This document shows, piece by piece, positions 9,308 to 17,606 of a DNA stretch of 64,000 bases. The notes beneath the pieces are model-generated. The model ran no database searches and had not been told where the DNA came from. It worked only from the letters and a program-made list of their open reading frames with translations. How positions within the stretch are numbered: position 1 is the stretch's first letter; each line of letters begins with the position of its first letter. The position numbers and the translations under genes were made by a program. The stretch is from Janthinobacterium sp. TND4EL3 (GTDB lineage Bacteria > Pseudomonadota > Gammaproteobacteria > Burkholderiales > Burkholderiaceae_D): positions 372,001 through 436,000 of the forward strand of contig NZ_FTMV01000002.1 in NCBI RefSeq assembly GCF_900156175.1, in the 5' to 3' direction.

Positions 9308-9850
9308 CTAGGTAGAAAGGTTGAAAACGGCGCAATACAGCTGCTCCAGACCGACCACGCGGGAGGCTGGAATCTGCGCGGCCAGCGCATGGGCGGCCGT
9401 CGCTTGCGTGTCCCTTGCCAGCAGGACGCGCAGGCCCGGATTGACGCTGCGCGCATGCGCGATGCGGCGCGCCAGGCCCGCCTGCGCGCCGGCGTCGACG
9501 ACACCATCGAGCGGCACCACCAGCACGCGCGCGGCGATCAGGGCCGAGCGGCTGCCCATGGAATCGCGGCCTTCGCTGTCGATGACGATGTCGTGGTAGC
9601 AGTGCACCAGGTGCTCGAGCTCCGGCTGCAAGCCCTTGGCGCTGATGGCGCGCGCCATCAGGCGCGGCCGCGTCAGGCTGCCGTGCATGGCGCCGTCGTG
9701 CAGGTTCCTGGCCTGCGCCATGGCGCCCTGGCGCGGATCGGCGTCGAGCAGCAGCACCTTGCGTCCGGCCAGCGCCCGCGAGGCGGCCAGCCGCCCGGCC
9801 AGGATGGATTTCTCCATCCCGCCGCGTTCATCCGTGATGGCGATGATCAT
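9308..9850 (-). CDS. ParA/MinD-like P-loop protein with altered Walker A
   Basis: This 180-residue protein begins MIIAITDERGGMEKSILAGR. That matches the position of the deviant Walker A of ParA ATPases (KGGxGKT/S), but the glycine before the lysine is glutamate. The A' motif KVLLLDADPRQGA and a Walker B-like HDIVIDSEGRDS are kept. It is shorter than normal ParA proteins (about 210-260). The start was set at the first residue of the P-loop strand; a longer frame from 9919 runs back through the dapA-like gene. It overlaps that gene by 23 bases and is the last of three coupled genes. Whether it binds ATP is doubtful. No parB or centromere-like site is nearby, so a partition role is unlikely. Confidence 0.65.
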   Translation of the reverse strand: MIIAITDERGGMEKSILAGRLAASRALAGRKVLLLDADPRQGAMAQARNLHDGAMHGSLTRPRLMARAISAKGLQPELEHLVHCYHDIVIDSEGRDSMGSRSALIAARVLVVPLDGVVDAGAQAGLARRIAHARSVNPGLRVLLARDTQATAAHALAAQIPASRVVGLEQLYCAVFNLST

Positions 9851-10865
9851 CTTGGCGCACGGCTGGCATGATGTTGGCAGGGGAAACCAGCTGCAGCAGA
9901 CAGCCTTCGCGCGGCGCATCCCTGTCGCTCGCGGTCCATGCGGGCAGCTGCATCAATGGTTCGAGTGCTTCGGCCAGGGCGGCCTGGCCGGCGGCCGACA
10001 TGGGCGTCATCGGCAGGCGCAATGCGTCGCGCACCTTGCCCTGCATGGACAGCGCGGCCTTCACGGGAGCGGGATTCGGTTCGGCAAACAGCAGGCGGAT
10101 GACGGGCAGCATGGTCTTGAACAGGGCGCCGGCGGCGCCGTGGCGTCCCTGCCTGACGAGGTGGTACAGCTGCGCATACAGGTCGGGGCGCACCTGGGCT
10201 GCGGCCGACATGGCGCCGTGGCCGCCCATGGACAGGCTGGCCAGCAGCAGCGCATCGTCGCCGCACAGCACGTCCAGGCGCGTGTCGAGCAGCAGTTCGC
10301 CCAGCTGCTGCAGCTTGCCGCCCGCTTCCTTGATGGCGACGAAGTGCGAGTCGCGCGCCAGTAGCGCCGCCGTTTGCGGTTCGATATTGACGCCCGTGCG
10401 GGCCGGCACGTTGTACAGCACGATGGACTGGTCGGTGGCGGCGGCGATGGCCTGGAAGTGGCGCACGATGCCTTCCTGCGAAGGGCGCACATACGCTGGC
10501 GCCGAGACCAGCAGGCCGGCCAGCGGATGGTCGTTGTAGCGCTGCACCGTGGCGACGACGCTGCGCGTATCGCTGCCGCCTATCCCCATGACGACGGGGA
10601 AGCGGGGACCGACGGCTTCGAGCACGCTGTCGAGCAGCATGGTCTGTTCCGCGGCGCTTAGCATGGCCGCTTCGCCCGTGGTGCCGCATACCACCAGGCC
10701 ATCGATGCCGCTGGCGGCCAGTTCGCATGCGAGCCGTTGTGCCGCGTCGAAGTCGATGTCGCCATCTCCGTCGCAAAATGGCGTGACCATCGGCACCCAG
10801 ATGCCCTGGAAGTGGGCGGTAATGCGCGATGACGACATGGCCTGTTCGCAGGAATACTGGTTCAT
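9828..10865 (-). CDS. DapA-like dihydrodipicolinate synthase family aldolase
   Basis: The family condenses pyruvate, through a Schiff base, with aldehydes; DapA itself makes the lysine precursor hydroxytetrahydrodipicolinate. The 345-residue protein keeps the catalytic residues: Thr62-Thr63 in GTTGEAAML, Tyr125 in SAPAYVRPSQEG, Tyr151 and Arg156 in LYNVPARTG, and Lys179 in FVAIKEAGG. It is about 50 residues longer than DapA (about 292), partly from an N-terminal leader and a C-terminal tail that overlaps the ParA-like start. The start at 10865 follows GGGGAAA and overlaps the stop of the small upstream gene (ATGA). It may be a second, non-housekeeping DapA paralogue with another substrate; DapA proper cannot be excluded. 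Confidence 0.8.
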   Translation of the reverse strand: MNQYSCEQAMSSSRITAHFQGIWVPMVTPFCDGDGDIDFDAAQRLACELAASGIDGLVVCGTTGEAAMLSAAEQTMLLDSVLEAVGPRFPVVMGIGGSDTRSVVATVQRYNDHPLAGLLVSAPAYVRPSQEGIVRHFQAIAAATDQSIVLYNVPARTGVNIEPQTAALLARDSHFVAIKEAGGKLQQLGELLLDTRLDVLCGDDALLLASLSMGGHGAMSAAAQVRPDLYAQLYHLVRQGRHGAAGALFKTMLPVIRLLFAEPNPAPVKAALSMQGKVRDALRLPMTPMSAAGQAALAEALEPLMQLPAWTASDRDAPREGCLLQLVSPANIMPAVRQDDHRHHG

Positions 10866-11089
10866 AGCGATTTCCCCTGGCTGATGCGGCCAAATTCCGC
10901 CGCTGGCAGCAGGCGCATGACGGCATCCATGGTCAGGCGCAGCGCCGGTTCCGTCACGCACAGCCAGACCTTCATGCGCTCGGCGTGGTCGACCGCCTCG
11001 ACGCGCATGAACGACAGCATGCCGCCGCAGGTCCTGACGACCAACTGGCGCAGCTCGGCCAGGCAGGCTTTGTCGACCGTGATATGCAT
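10862..11089 (-). CDS. Small conserved-looking protein, possibly ACT-like
   Basis: The 75-residue product (MHITVDKACLAELRQLVVRTCGG...) has a strand-helix-strand-strand-helix pattern. The segment MLSFMRVEAVDHAERMKVWLCVTEPA then a helix resembles a small ferredoxin or ACT-type fold, which is inference only. Its stop overlaps the DapA-like start by 4 bases. The start is uncertain: an in-frame ATG at 11161 would add 24 residues rich in His, Pro and Arg that look non-coding, and neither start has a good ribosome binding site. A small regulatory subunit for the downstream enzyme is possible but unproven. Confidence 0.55.
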   Translation of the reverse strand: MHITVDKACLAELRQLVVRTCGGMLSFMRVEAVDHAERMKVWLCVTEPALRLTMDAVMRLLPAAEFGRISQGKSL

Positions 11090-11381
11090 GAGGAAGGTGG
11101 GCAGGCGGGGATGGCGGTGGGGCAGTGCTTGATGCGATGGCAGGCGTGAATGGGGTTCCATGGTGGCTTTGCAGCGGTGGTTGAGGTACGTTCAAGATTA
11201 GCAGCGGGGGCGTAAAGATTCTCTAAAAAGCGGGCCCGCCGGCGTAAACGGACTGTATGCAGTTTTACTGCCGCCGTGTTGCGCGGATGCGCCGCGCATG
11301 TGCTTTTGTTACAAAATTGAATCGTGCTTTCGGGGGCAGGGGTTTATATTGAAAACGTCTCCGCTTTCAGTCAGCCTTGCC

Positions 11382-12383
11382 ATGTCAGACGAAAAAGATC
11401 CCCAGCAGCCCCCATCCACCGATCCCGCAGCGCCGGCACCGCCGCGGCCCGACCGGGTGGGCCGCCGGGCGCCCGATGATGAGCACCGCGCGCACGACGC
11501 CGCCCCCCGCTACCTGAAGGATAACGACACGCCGCTGGCGCTGGCCTGGCGGGTGATCTCGTCGCGCTACCGTTCCATGCGCGACAAGGCCAGCCGCGAT
11601 TTCATGCGGCGCACCCTGCGCATCGGCATCTCGGCGCGCATTTTCCACCCCGAGCCGGGCGCCACTGGCCTGCGCAGCAAGAACCTGCAATACCTGGAAG
11701 AGTCGATTGCCCAGTGGGTCATGTCGCGCGACGTGCTCGTGTTCATGATCCCGACCGTCAATACCAGCGGCCAGCTACACCCGAGCAATATCACCTTGCG
11801 CCACTATGCGCGCCATCTGGACGGCCTGGTGCTGCAGGGCGGCGCCGACGTCTCGCCGCAGACGTATTCCGAGGCGGCCACGCGGCCCGAATGGAACGGC
11901 GACCGCGCGCGCGACCTGTACGAGCTGGAGCTGCTGCACGAATTCGTCGATGCGGGCAAACCCGTGCTGGGCATTTGCCGCGGCTGCCAACTGATCAACG
12001 TGGGCTTTGGCGGCACCCTGTACCAGGACATCGCCTCGGATGTGGCAGGCGCGGCCTCCCACGTCAACGACCTGTATGACCGCCACCGCCACACCATCGT
12101 CTTCCCGAAAGGCTCGTCGCTGGCGGGCATGTTCCCGAAGACGGGCGAGGCGCTCGTCAATTCCATCCACCACCAGTCGGTCAAGGACCTGGGGCGCGAC
12201 GTCACCGTGGAAGCGTATTCGCAAGGGGACAACATCGTCGAGGCCATCCGCTACCAGCGTGCCCGCTTCGTCATGGGCTTGCAGTGGCACCCGGAATTCC
12301 ATTCGGCGGGCGGCGTGGAGCTGCTCGATTGCACGCCCATCCTCGATAACTTTTTGCGCGCGGCGCGGGAGACGCGGTTTTGA
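11382..12383 (+). CDS. Gamma-glutamyl-gamma-aminobutyrate hydrolase family protein (class I glutamine amidotransferase, C26)
   Basis: PuuD-type enzymes hydrolyse gamma-glutamyl amides such as gamma-glutamyl-GABA. The 333-residue product has a proline-rich N-terminal extension (about residues 1-75) before the amidotransferase fold. The nucleophile Cys199 lies in LGICRGCQLINVGFGGTLYQD and the catalytic His303-Pro-Glu in GLQWHPEF. The oxyanion region LDGLVLQGGADVSPQTY is also typical. No clear ribosome binding site precedes the ATG; a TTG at about 11349 with CAGGGG upstream is an alternative. The next gene starts inside its stop codon, so the two are coupled. Confidence 0.8.
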   Translation: MSDEKDPQQPPSTDPAAPAPPRPDRVGRRAPDDEHRAHDAAPRYLKDNDTPLALAWRVISSRYRSMRDKASRDFMRRTLRIGISARIFHPEPGATGLRSKNLQYLEESIAQWVMSRDVLVFMIPTVNTSGQLHPSNITLRHYARHLDGLVLQGGADVSPQTYSEAATRPEWNGDRARDLYELELLHEFVDAGKPVLGICRGCQLINVGFGGTLYQDIASDVAGAASHVNDLYDRHRHTIVFPKGSSLAGMFPKTGEALVNSIHHQSVKDLGRDVTVEAYSQGDNIVEAIRYQRARFVMGLQWHPEFHSAGGVELLDCTPILDNFLRAARETRF

Positions 12384-13477
12384 GCACGCACCTGATCCGC
12401 CGGCGTGCCGTGCTGGCCGGCCTGCTGGCGCTGCCCCTGGCGGGCTTGCGCGCGGCGCCGCGCCCGCATGAGGGCGCGCTGCCGTTTGCGCTGACGTCCG
12501 CCGTGCGCGTCCGCACGCTCAAGGCGCGGGTGGCGCCAGCCATCGCGGAACAGGTAGTCAAGGCGGCGCGCAAGGACGCGGCGCGGCCCGTGCACCTGAT
12601 GGCGGAAGTGCGCACGGGCGGCTTGCTGAAGGGGGAGGGCGGACGCGAGACCAGCCAGCAGGCGCAGGAAGACTGGCGCCAGGCGCGCTTGCAGGCGCTG
12701 GCCTGGCGGCTATCGGGCGAGATGCCGCATTTCGAGGCGGCGCGCCAGCTGCTGCTGGCCTGGAGCGGCAGCTATCAGCCCTCGTTCAGCCCCGTCGACG
12801 AGACGGAGCTGGCCAGCCTGCTGATGGGCTTTGATTTGGTACAGGAGGGCTTGAACGGCGTCGAGCGCGAGCAGGTGCAGGCGTTTTGCCGCACCCTGGC
12901 GCAGGGGTATCTGAGCGATCCCGTCAAGGTGGGCGGCCCGTCCACCGCGCGCAACAATTGGCACAGCCACCGCATCAAGATCGGCACGGCCGCCGCGTAT
13001 GTCACGGGCGACGCCTTGCTGGTCGCGCGGGCGAAGGAGCGCTTCCTGGCACACGTGCCGCGCAATATCGGCGCCGGCGGCGTGCCCTTCGACTTCGAGC
13101 AGCGCGACGCCCTGCATTACACCACCTACAGCCTGGAGCCGCTGCTGACGACGGCCCTGATGGCGCAGGCGCATGGCGACGACTGGTATGGCGCGCCGGA
13201 AGCGCGGCGCCTGGCCGAAGCGCTGGCCTGGCTGGCGCCGTATGCGCAGGGCAAAAAGACGCACGAAGAGTTCGCGAAAAGCGCCGTGCCCTTCGACCGC
13301 AAGCGCGTGGCGGCCGGTGAAAAGGGCTTTACAGGGAACTGGGAGACCAAGGGCGCGGCCAATGTGTATTTGCTGGCGGCGCGCTTCGATCCCGCTTACC
13401 TGTCCCTGGCGATGGAACTGCGCCCGCCAGCCTGGGCGCTGGCGCTGTACGGCAGTGAGTTAAAACTTGCTGGTTAA
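12380..13477 (+). CDS. Alginate lyase family protein (PL5-like), exported
   Basis: The 365-residue product starts with an arginine-rich signal peptide (RRRAVLAGLLALPLAGLRAAP). It carries the PL5 alginate lyase signature NNWHSH (Asn192 to His197), with a likely catalytic tyrosine in DALHYTTYSLEPL. These enzymes cleave alginate by beta-elimination in the periplasm; AlgL clears polymer misrouted during export, but no alginate synthesis genes are present here. The start is TTG, overlapping the upstream stop (TTGA) and preceded by GGGAGAC. It ends convergently, overlapping the receptor gene by 4 bases. Substrate remains a family-level guess. Confidence 0.75.
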   Translation: MSTHLIRRRAVLAGLLALPLAGLRAAPRPHEGALPFALTSAVRVRTLKARVAPAIAEQVVKAARKDAARPVHLMAEVRTGGLLKGEGGRETSQQAQEDWRQARLQALAWRLSGEMPHFEAARQLLLAWSGSYQPSFSPVDETELASLLMGFDLVQEGLNGVEREQVQAFCRTLAQGYLSDPVKVGGPSTARNNWHSHRIKIGTAAAYVTGDALLVARAKERFLAHVPRNIGAGGVPFDFEQRDALHYTTYSLEPLLTTALMAQAHGDDWYGAPEARRLAEALAWLAPYAQGKKTHEEFAKSAVPFDRKRVAAGEKGFTGNWETKGAANVYLLAARFDPAYLSLAMELRPPAWALALYGSELKLAG

Positions 13478-15945
13478 AACTTCGTGCGCACGGTGAACAT
13501 CACGTTGCGCGGTTCGCCGTAAAAACCCGTCTGGAACAGGCCCAGGCCCGTGAAGTACTTCTTGTCGAGCAGGTTGTTCACGTTCAGGCTGGCCGTGACG
13601 TTCTTGCTGATCTCGTAGCGGGCCATCAGGTTGAGCAGCGCGTAGCTGCCCTGCTTGATGCGTGAATAATCCTCGATGGCGGGATTCCAGATATTGCCGT
13701 AGTAGCTGCTTTGCCAGTTGATGCCGCCACCGACGGTCAGCTTGTCCAGGCTGGCCGGCAGGCGCCACGAGCCTTGCACGCGCACCAAATGGGCAGGCTG
13801 CGTGGTTTGCAGCATGGTGGAAAAGACATCCTTGCCATCCGCGTCGCGCACGTGGGTGTAGGTATAGCCGGCGCTCAGCTTCACATCCTTCATCACTTCG
13901 CCCGCCACTTCCATTTCCACGCCGCGGCTGGTGACGCCGTCGATGGCTTGATACGCTTCCTCGCCGTTGACTTCACCCACGGAGCTGGCCACGTTGCTCT
14001 GGCGGATCTGGAACAGGGACGCGCTGGCATTGACCTTGCCATCGAGGTATTCGGCTTTCACGCCCGCCTCGATACCCTTGCCGCGCACGGGGGCGAGGAA
14101 GTTGCGGTTCACGTCGCGGTTGCTCTGCGGAGCGAAGATGCTGGTATAGCTGCCGAAGAGGGAATACGTCTTGTCGAGGTCATACACGACGCCCGCATAC
14201 GGGGTGATGACGTTGCTTTCCTCGATGCGCGAGGTGATGCGCGCGGTCTTGGGATCGAAGAAGCTGCGGTCCTGCTCCTGCTTGTAGTCGCTCACGCGCG
14301 CGCCGACGATGACGGACAGCGCATCGGCCGGATGCAGGCGCACGGCGCCATACAGGCCGCTCTGGCGCGTGCTGTCGTTGTCGTTGCCCAGGCGGCTAAA
14401 TGCGGGTTCCGCATACTGGCCGCGCCAGTCGAAATAGCTGCCTTCGACGGGGGGATAGACTGACTCATAGACTGGGCCATCCTGTTTTGCCGTCGAATGG
14501 GAATAGCCGAGCATCGCTTCATGGCGGTGGCCGAAGGCGGTAAACGGCCCGCTGGCGTCGACGTTGACGGTGGTCTGGCGGCGGTCGCCCTTGTATTTGC
14601 CCATGAAGAAATAGGCGCCTTCGCCCGTGACGGGGTCGGGATTGCCGCCGCTGGCCGAACCGAGCACGCTGTCATGCTTGCTGCGCAACTGGTTGGCGCT
14701 CAGTGTCAGTTTCCACGCGTTGGCGAACGTATGTTCGAGCGACGAAAACAGGGTGGTGTTCTGCATGTCGCGGCGGCTCCAGCCGGTGGCAGGGTTCCAC
14801 GCGGTGGGGAAATCCGTGCGCGAGCCGTCGGCCAGCAGCACGGGGAAGCCCGTCCAGGTCGAGCCGCGCGGCTTGTAGTCCTGGTGCGTGAAGCCGGCCG
14901 TCAGCAGGGTCACGGGTGTCAGGTCCGCCTCGACGATGCCGTAGGCGACGGATTTTTGCTGCGTGTAGCGGTCCAGGTAGGAGTGCTTGTCCTGGTAGGC
15001 GCCGACCAGGCGGCCGCGCACCGTGCGGTTGTCGTTCAGGGGACCGGAGACATCGGCCTCGCCCCGGTAATTGTCCCACGATCCCGCGCCCAGGGTCGCC
15101 GCGCCCTCGAAGCTGGCAGTGGGACGCTTGCGCACCATGTTGACGGTGGCCGACGGGTCGCCCGAGCCGCTCATCAGGCCAGTCGCGCCCTTCAGCACTT
15201 CGATGCGGTCGTAGATGGCCATGTCGCTGTTGGTCGTGCCCCAGTCGTAGACGCCGTCATAAATGGCCGACACGCCGTCATACTGGAAATTGGTGACGGC
15301 AAAGCCGCGCGCCTGGAAGCTCCAGCGGTCGCTGTCGTAGTTTTGCACGCTCACGCCATTGACGTTCTTCATGACGTCGGAGACGGCGTTGCTGTTCTGG
15401 TCATCCATCTGCTGGCGCGTGACGATGGTCAGCGACTGCGGCGTTTCGCGCTGCGTCAGGGCCAGGCCTGTGGCGCCGCTGGCAGGGCCGCCCGTATAGC
15501 TGGCCGTGCCGCTGGTGGCGGCGTTGCGCTCGGCGGCCGCCACCACGGTGACGCCGCTCATGACGGCCACGCCGCGGCTGTCCGCCGTGGGAGTAGTCGC
15601 GCCGGCGGAGATCTTTTGCAGCAGGTAGCCGCCATTCGCCTGCGGCACGGCTTGCAGGCCGCTGCCGGCCAGCAGCATGCGGAAGCCATCGTGCAGGCTG
15701 TAGCTGCCTTGCAGGCCGGCGCTGCGCAAGCCTTGCGTGGTATCGCTGGAGAACGACAACAAAATGGCGCTGTCGCTGCCGAAGCGCGTCAGCACGTCGC
15801 CGAGCGCGCCGGCCGGAATGCTGTAGGCGCGTACTTGCCGGCTTTGTGCCTGCGCTGGCGCCGGCAGGGCCAGGGCCATGCCGATCTGCGCCAGGGCACA
15901 GGCCAAAACGGTACGTGTCAGGAGGGAACGCGAAGCGTGGTGCAT
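13474..15945 (-). CDS. TonB-dependent ferric siderophore receptor with N-terminal signalling (STN) domain
   Basis: This 823-residue outer-membrane receptor (FpvA/FecA type) takes up a ferric siderophore with TonB energy. After a signal peptide ending AQA, an STN domain spans about residues 38-110 (VRAYSIPAGALGDVLTRFG ... GYLLQK). Such a domain touches FecR-type proteins to signal ligand binding. The plug follows (QRETPQSLTIVTRQQMDDQ, YDRIEVLKGATGLMSGSGDPSATVN), then a barrel ending NVMFTVRTKF. The start at 15945 (after GAAAGG) is preferred over 15972. It lies downstream of the FecI-FecR fusion with a 95-base gap that holds a shared AAAAATATTT motif. Confidence 0.9.
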   Translation of the reverse strand: MHHASRSLLTRTVLACALAQIGMALALPAPAQAQSRQVRAYSIPAGALGDVLTRFGSDSAILLSFSSDTTQGLRSAGLQGSYSLHDGFRMLLAGSGLQAVPQANGGYLLQKISAGATTPTADSRGVAVMSGVTVVAAAERNAATSGTASYTGGPASGATGLALTQRETPQSLTIVTRQQMDDQNSNAVSDVMKNVNGVSVQNYDSDRWSFQARGFAVTNFQYDGVSAIYDGVYDWGTTNSDMAIYDRIEVLKGATGLMSGSGDPSATVNMVRKRPTASFEGAATLGAGSWDNYRGEADVSGPLNDNRTVRGRLVGAYQDKHSYLDRYTQQKSVAYGIVEADLTPVTLLTAGFTHQDYKPRGSTWTGFPVLLADGSRTDFPTAWNPATGWSRRDMQNTTLFSSLEHTFANAWKLTLSANQLRSKHDSVLGSASGGNPDPVTGEGAYFFMGKYKGDRRQTTVNVDASGPFTAFGHRHEAMLGYSHSTAKQDGPVYESVYPPVEGSYFDWRGQYAEPAFSRLGNDNDSTRQSGLYGAVRLHPADALSVIVGARVSDYKQEQDRSFFDPKTARITSRIEESNVITPYAGVVYDLDKTYSLFGSYTSIFAPQSNRDVNRNFLAPVRGKGIEAGVKAEYLDGKVNASASLFQIRQSNVASSVGEVNGEEAYQAIDGVTSRGVEMEVAGEVMKDVKLSAGYTYTHVRDADGKDVFSTMLQTTQPAHLVRVQGSWRLPASLDKLTVGGGINWQSSYYGNIWNPAIEDYSRIKQGSYALLNLMARYEISKNVTASLNVNNLLDKKYFTGLGLFQTGFYGEPRNVMFTVRTKF

Positions 15946-16031
15946 GGGATAAAGCCTTTCGTGGATGCGCAAGATGGAGACTGCCTATCTTCCAGGTCAC
16001 GCGAGCACGGTAAAACAGCTCACTTTGCAGA

Positions 16032-16041
16032 AAATATTTTT
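16032..16041 (-). promoter_or_regulatory. Candidate ECF-sigma promoter element before the STN receptor gene
   Basis: Read on the minus strand this is AAAAATATTT, starting at the last base of the fecIR stop codon. The same ten bases lie at 39848-39857, ten bases after the fecR stop and before the second receptor gene. Both are followed at 10-14 bases by GCTG and a G-plus-T-run (GCTGTTTT here, GCTGCCCGTTTTT there). Shared position and sequence suggest a -35/-10 pair read by the FecI-type sigma factors; this is inference from two examples. Confidence 0.35.
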
Positions 16042-17357
16042 CAGCGGGCCGCCAGTTCGATGCGCAGCACCTGATGGCCCCAGAAGCGCGTGACGGTATT
16101 GCGTCGCAATTGCAGGCTGGCGCTGACGGCGTCGACGATGGCATCGACGTCGGCCAGCGGGTAGGAACCGGATACGCGCAAACCGGCGACGGCGGGTGCG
16201 CAGTCCAGCGGATGGTCGCTATAGCGCGACAGCTCGGCGAGGAAATCGGCCAGGCGCATGTCGCGCGCCACCAGCATGCCGTCGAGCCAGGCGCCGCCGT
16301 ACGGCGCCAGCGCCTGGCGGTGATAACCGTCACTGTCGAAATGGGCGCTTTCGCCGGGGCGCAGCACCAGGCGCTGCGCGCCATCGCCGGCCAGCACGGC
16401 GACGGCCCCTTCGAGCACGCCGGCGCTGGCATAGCCATCGTGCTGGCGCACGGTGAAACGCGTGCCCAGCGCCTGCAGGCTGCCATGTGGCGTGCCGACG
16501 AAGAACGGGCGCTGCGCCGCATCCTTGCCGGTGGCGATGAAGATTTCGCCGGCCAGCAGGTCGATGCGGCGCTGCACGCCGTCGTAAGCGATATTCACGG
16601 CGCTGTTGGTATTGAGCGTGAGCCGCGTGCCATCGTTCAAGGTCACGACGCGACGCTGGTTGATGCCCGTGCGGTAGTCGGCCGTCCAGCTGCGCCACGG
16701 GCTGCGGCGTTCGAATGCATACAGCGATGCGCTGCAGGCCAGCAGCAGGGCCAGGGTCTTGACGGCTTGGCGGCGCGGCGCGTTGGCTTGCACGCAGGCG
16801 CGCAGCAGGCTCGCGTGCGCCGCGGGCGGCAGATGCTCGTGCTGCATTTGCAGCTGCTGCCACGCCTGCGTGGCGCTGCCGGCCCGCTGCAGATGGCGTT
16901 TCACGGTGGCCAGCGAGATGCCGAGCTGGCGCGCGATGTCTTCCTGCGGCAGTTCATCGAGCTGGCGTAGTAAAAATGCCCGTTTGACGGGGGGCGGCAA
17001 GCCGTCGAGCATGCGGTCCAGTTCAAACACGGTGGCCAGCAGCAGCGCGCGCTCCTCGGGCGAGGGTGCATGCAAGGGCGGCAGCTGCGCCAGCACGTCG
17101 AGATAAGCCTGTTCGAGTTTCTGGCGGCGGTAATGATTGAACAGCACGCGCTGGGCCACGGTGGCGAGAAAGGCGCGCGGCTCGCGCGCGGCGACGGCGT
17201 CTTCGCGGTCGAGCAGGCGCATGAAAGTATCGTGCGCCACATCGGCCGCGCACGCCGTGCTGCCGAGTTTTTTGCGCAGCCAGCCCTGCAGCCAGCCGTG
17301 GTGGTCGGCATACAGTGTCGCGATGTCCTGGCGTTGTAGCGGCTCTGCCAGCGGCAT
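16041..17357 (-). CDS. FecI-FecR fusion: ECF sigma factor joined to a FecR transmembrane regulator
   Basis: One 438-residue frame holds both partners of a cell-surface signalling pair. Residues 10-90 are sigma region 2 (LYADHHGWLQGWLRKKLG, AHDTFMRLL, FNHYRRQKLEQAYLD). Residues 102-158 are region 4 (PVKRAFLLRQLDELPQEDIA, GISLATVKRHLQRA). Then come a short linker (SATQAWQQLQMQHEHL), one membrane helix (198-214), the FecR domain (LNDGTRLTLNTNSAVN; Gly298-Thr299 in LGTRF, the autocleavage dipeptide known from such proteins) and a DUF4974-like C-terminus. The usual cytoplasmic anti-sigma segment of about 80 residues, present in the separate FecR at 38845, is largely missing. AAGGGGAA precedes the ATG and a Fur box lies upstream. 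P. putida IutY is a known natural sigma/anti-sigma fusion. Confidence 0.88.
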   Translation of the reverse strand: MPLAEPLQRQDIATLYADHHGWLQGWLRKKLGSTACAADVAHDTFMRLLDREDAVAAREPRAFLATVAQRVLFNHYRRQKLEQAYLDVLAQLPPLHAPSPEERALLLATVFELDRMLDGLPPPVKRAFLLRQLDELPQEDIARQLGISLATVKRHLQRAGSATQAWQQLQMQHEHLPPAAHASLLRACVQANAPRRQAVKTLALLLACSASLYAFERRSPWRSWTADYRTGINQRRVVTLNDGTRLTLNTNSAVNIAYDGVQRRIDLLAGEIFIATGKDAAQRPFFVGTPHGSLQALGTRFTVRQHDGYASAGVLEGAVAVLAGDGAQRLVLRPGESAHFDSDGYHRQALAPYGGAWLDGMLVARDMRLADFLAELSRYSDHPLDCAPAVAGLRVSGSYPLADVDAIVDAVSASLQLRRNTVTRFWGHQVLRIELAAR

Positions 17358-17381
17358 CGCATTCCCCTTGCGTTTTTAAAC

Positions 17382-17400
17382 AATAATAAGAATCATTCTC
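17382..17400 (-). promoter_or_regulatory. Fur box upstream of the FecI-FecR fusion
   Basis: The 19 bases AATAATAAGAATCATTCTC match the classical Fur consensus GATAATGATAATCATTATC at 15 of 19 positions. The box ends 24 bases before the fusion start codon, where Fur-Fe2+ would block the promoter, so expression is expected under iron limitation. Confidence 0.85.
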
Positions 17401-17483
17401 ATTGTAGCAAGCGGGGGAGGGGGCTGTAAATGACGGGAAGGCGCGGTGTGGTTTTTTGGCGCCTTGCTACGGCAGCGGCGCAG

Positions 17484-17583
17484 GTCGGATTAGGTGGGGC
17501 CGCCGAGGTCTGAAGGACCGTAATCCGACGCCACCAATAGCGCTCACGATGTTGTCGGATTACGCCCGACGGGCTAATCCGAC
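17484..17583. repeat. REP-like palindromic repeat pair between fecIR and ybdK
   Basis: Two units of the same family as at 4811 are present. The first (17484-17529) pairs GTCGGATTA with TAATCCGAC across a 28-base loop. The second (17554-17583) pairs GTCGGATTACGCCC with GGGCTAATCCGAC across a short loop. GATGTTGTCGGATTAC at 17548 also matches the inner flank of the kdp copy. The repeat fills the gap after ybdK. Confidence 0.8.
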
Positions 17584-17606
17584 CCACGTTGCCAGGCAGC
17601 GCAACG

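Noticed and set aside
9308-9850. Chromosome partition gene parA with a nearby origin
   Set aside because: No parB, parS-like sites, dnaA boxes or gidAB neighbours are present, and the P-loop is altered.
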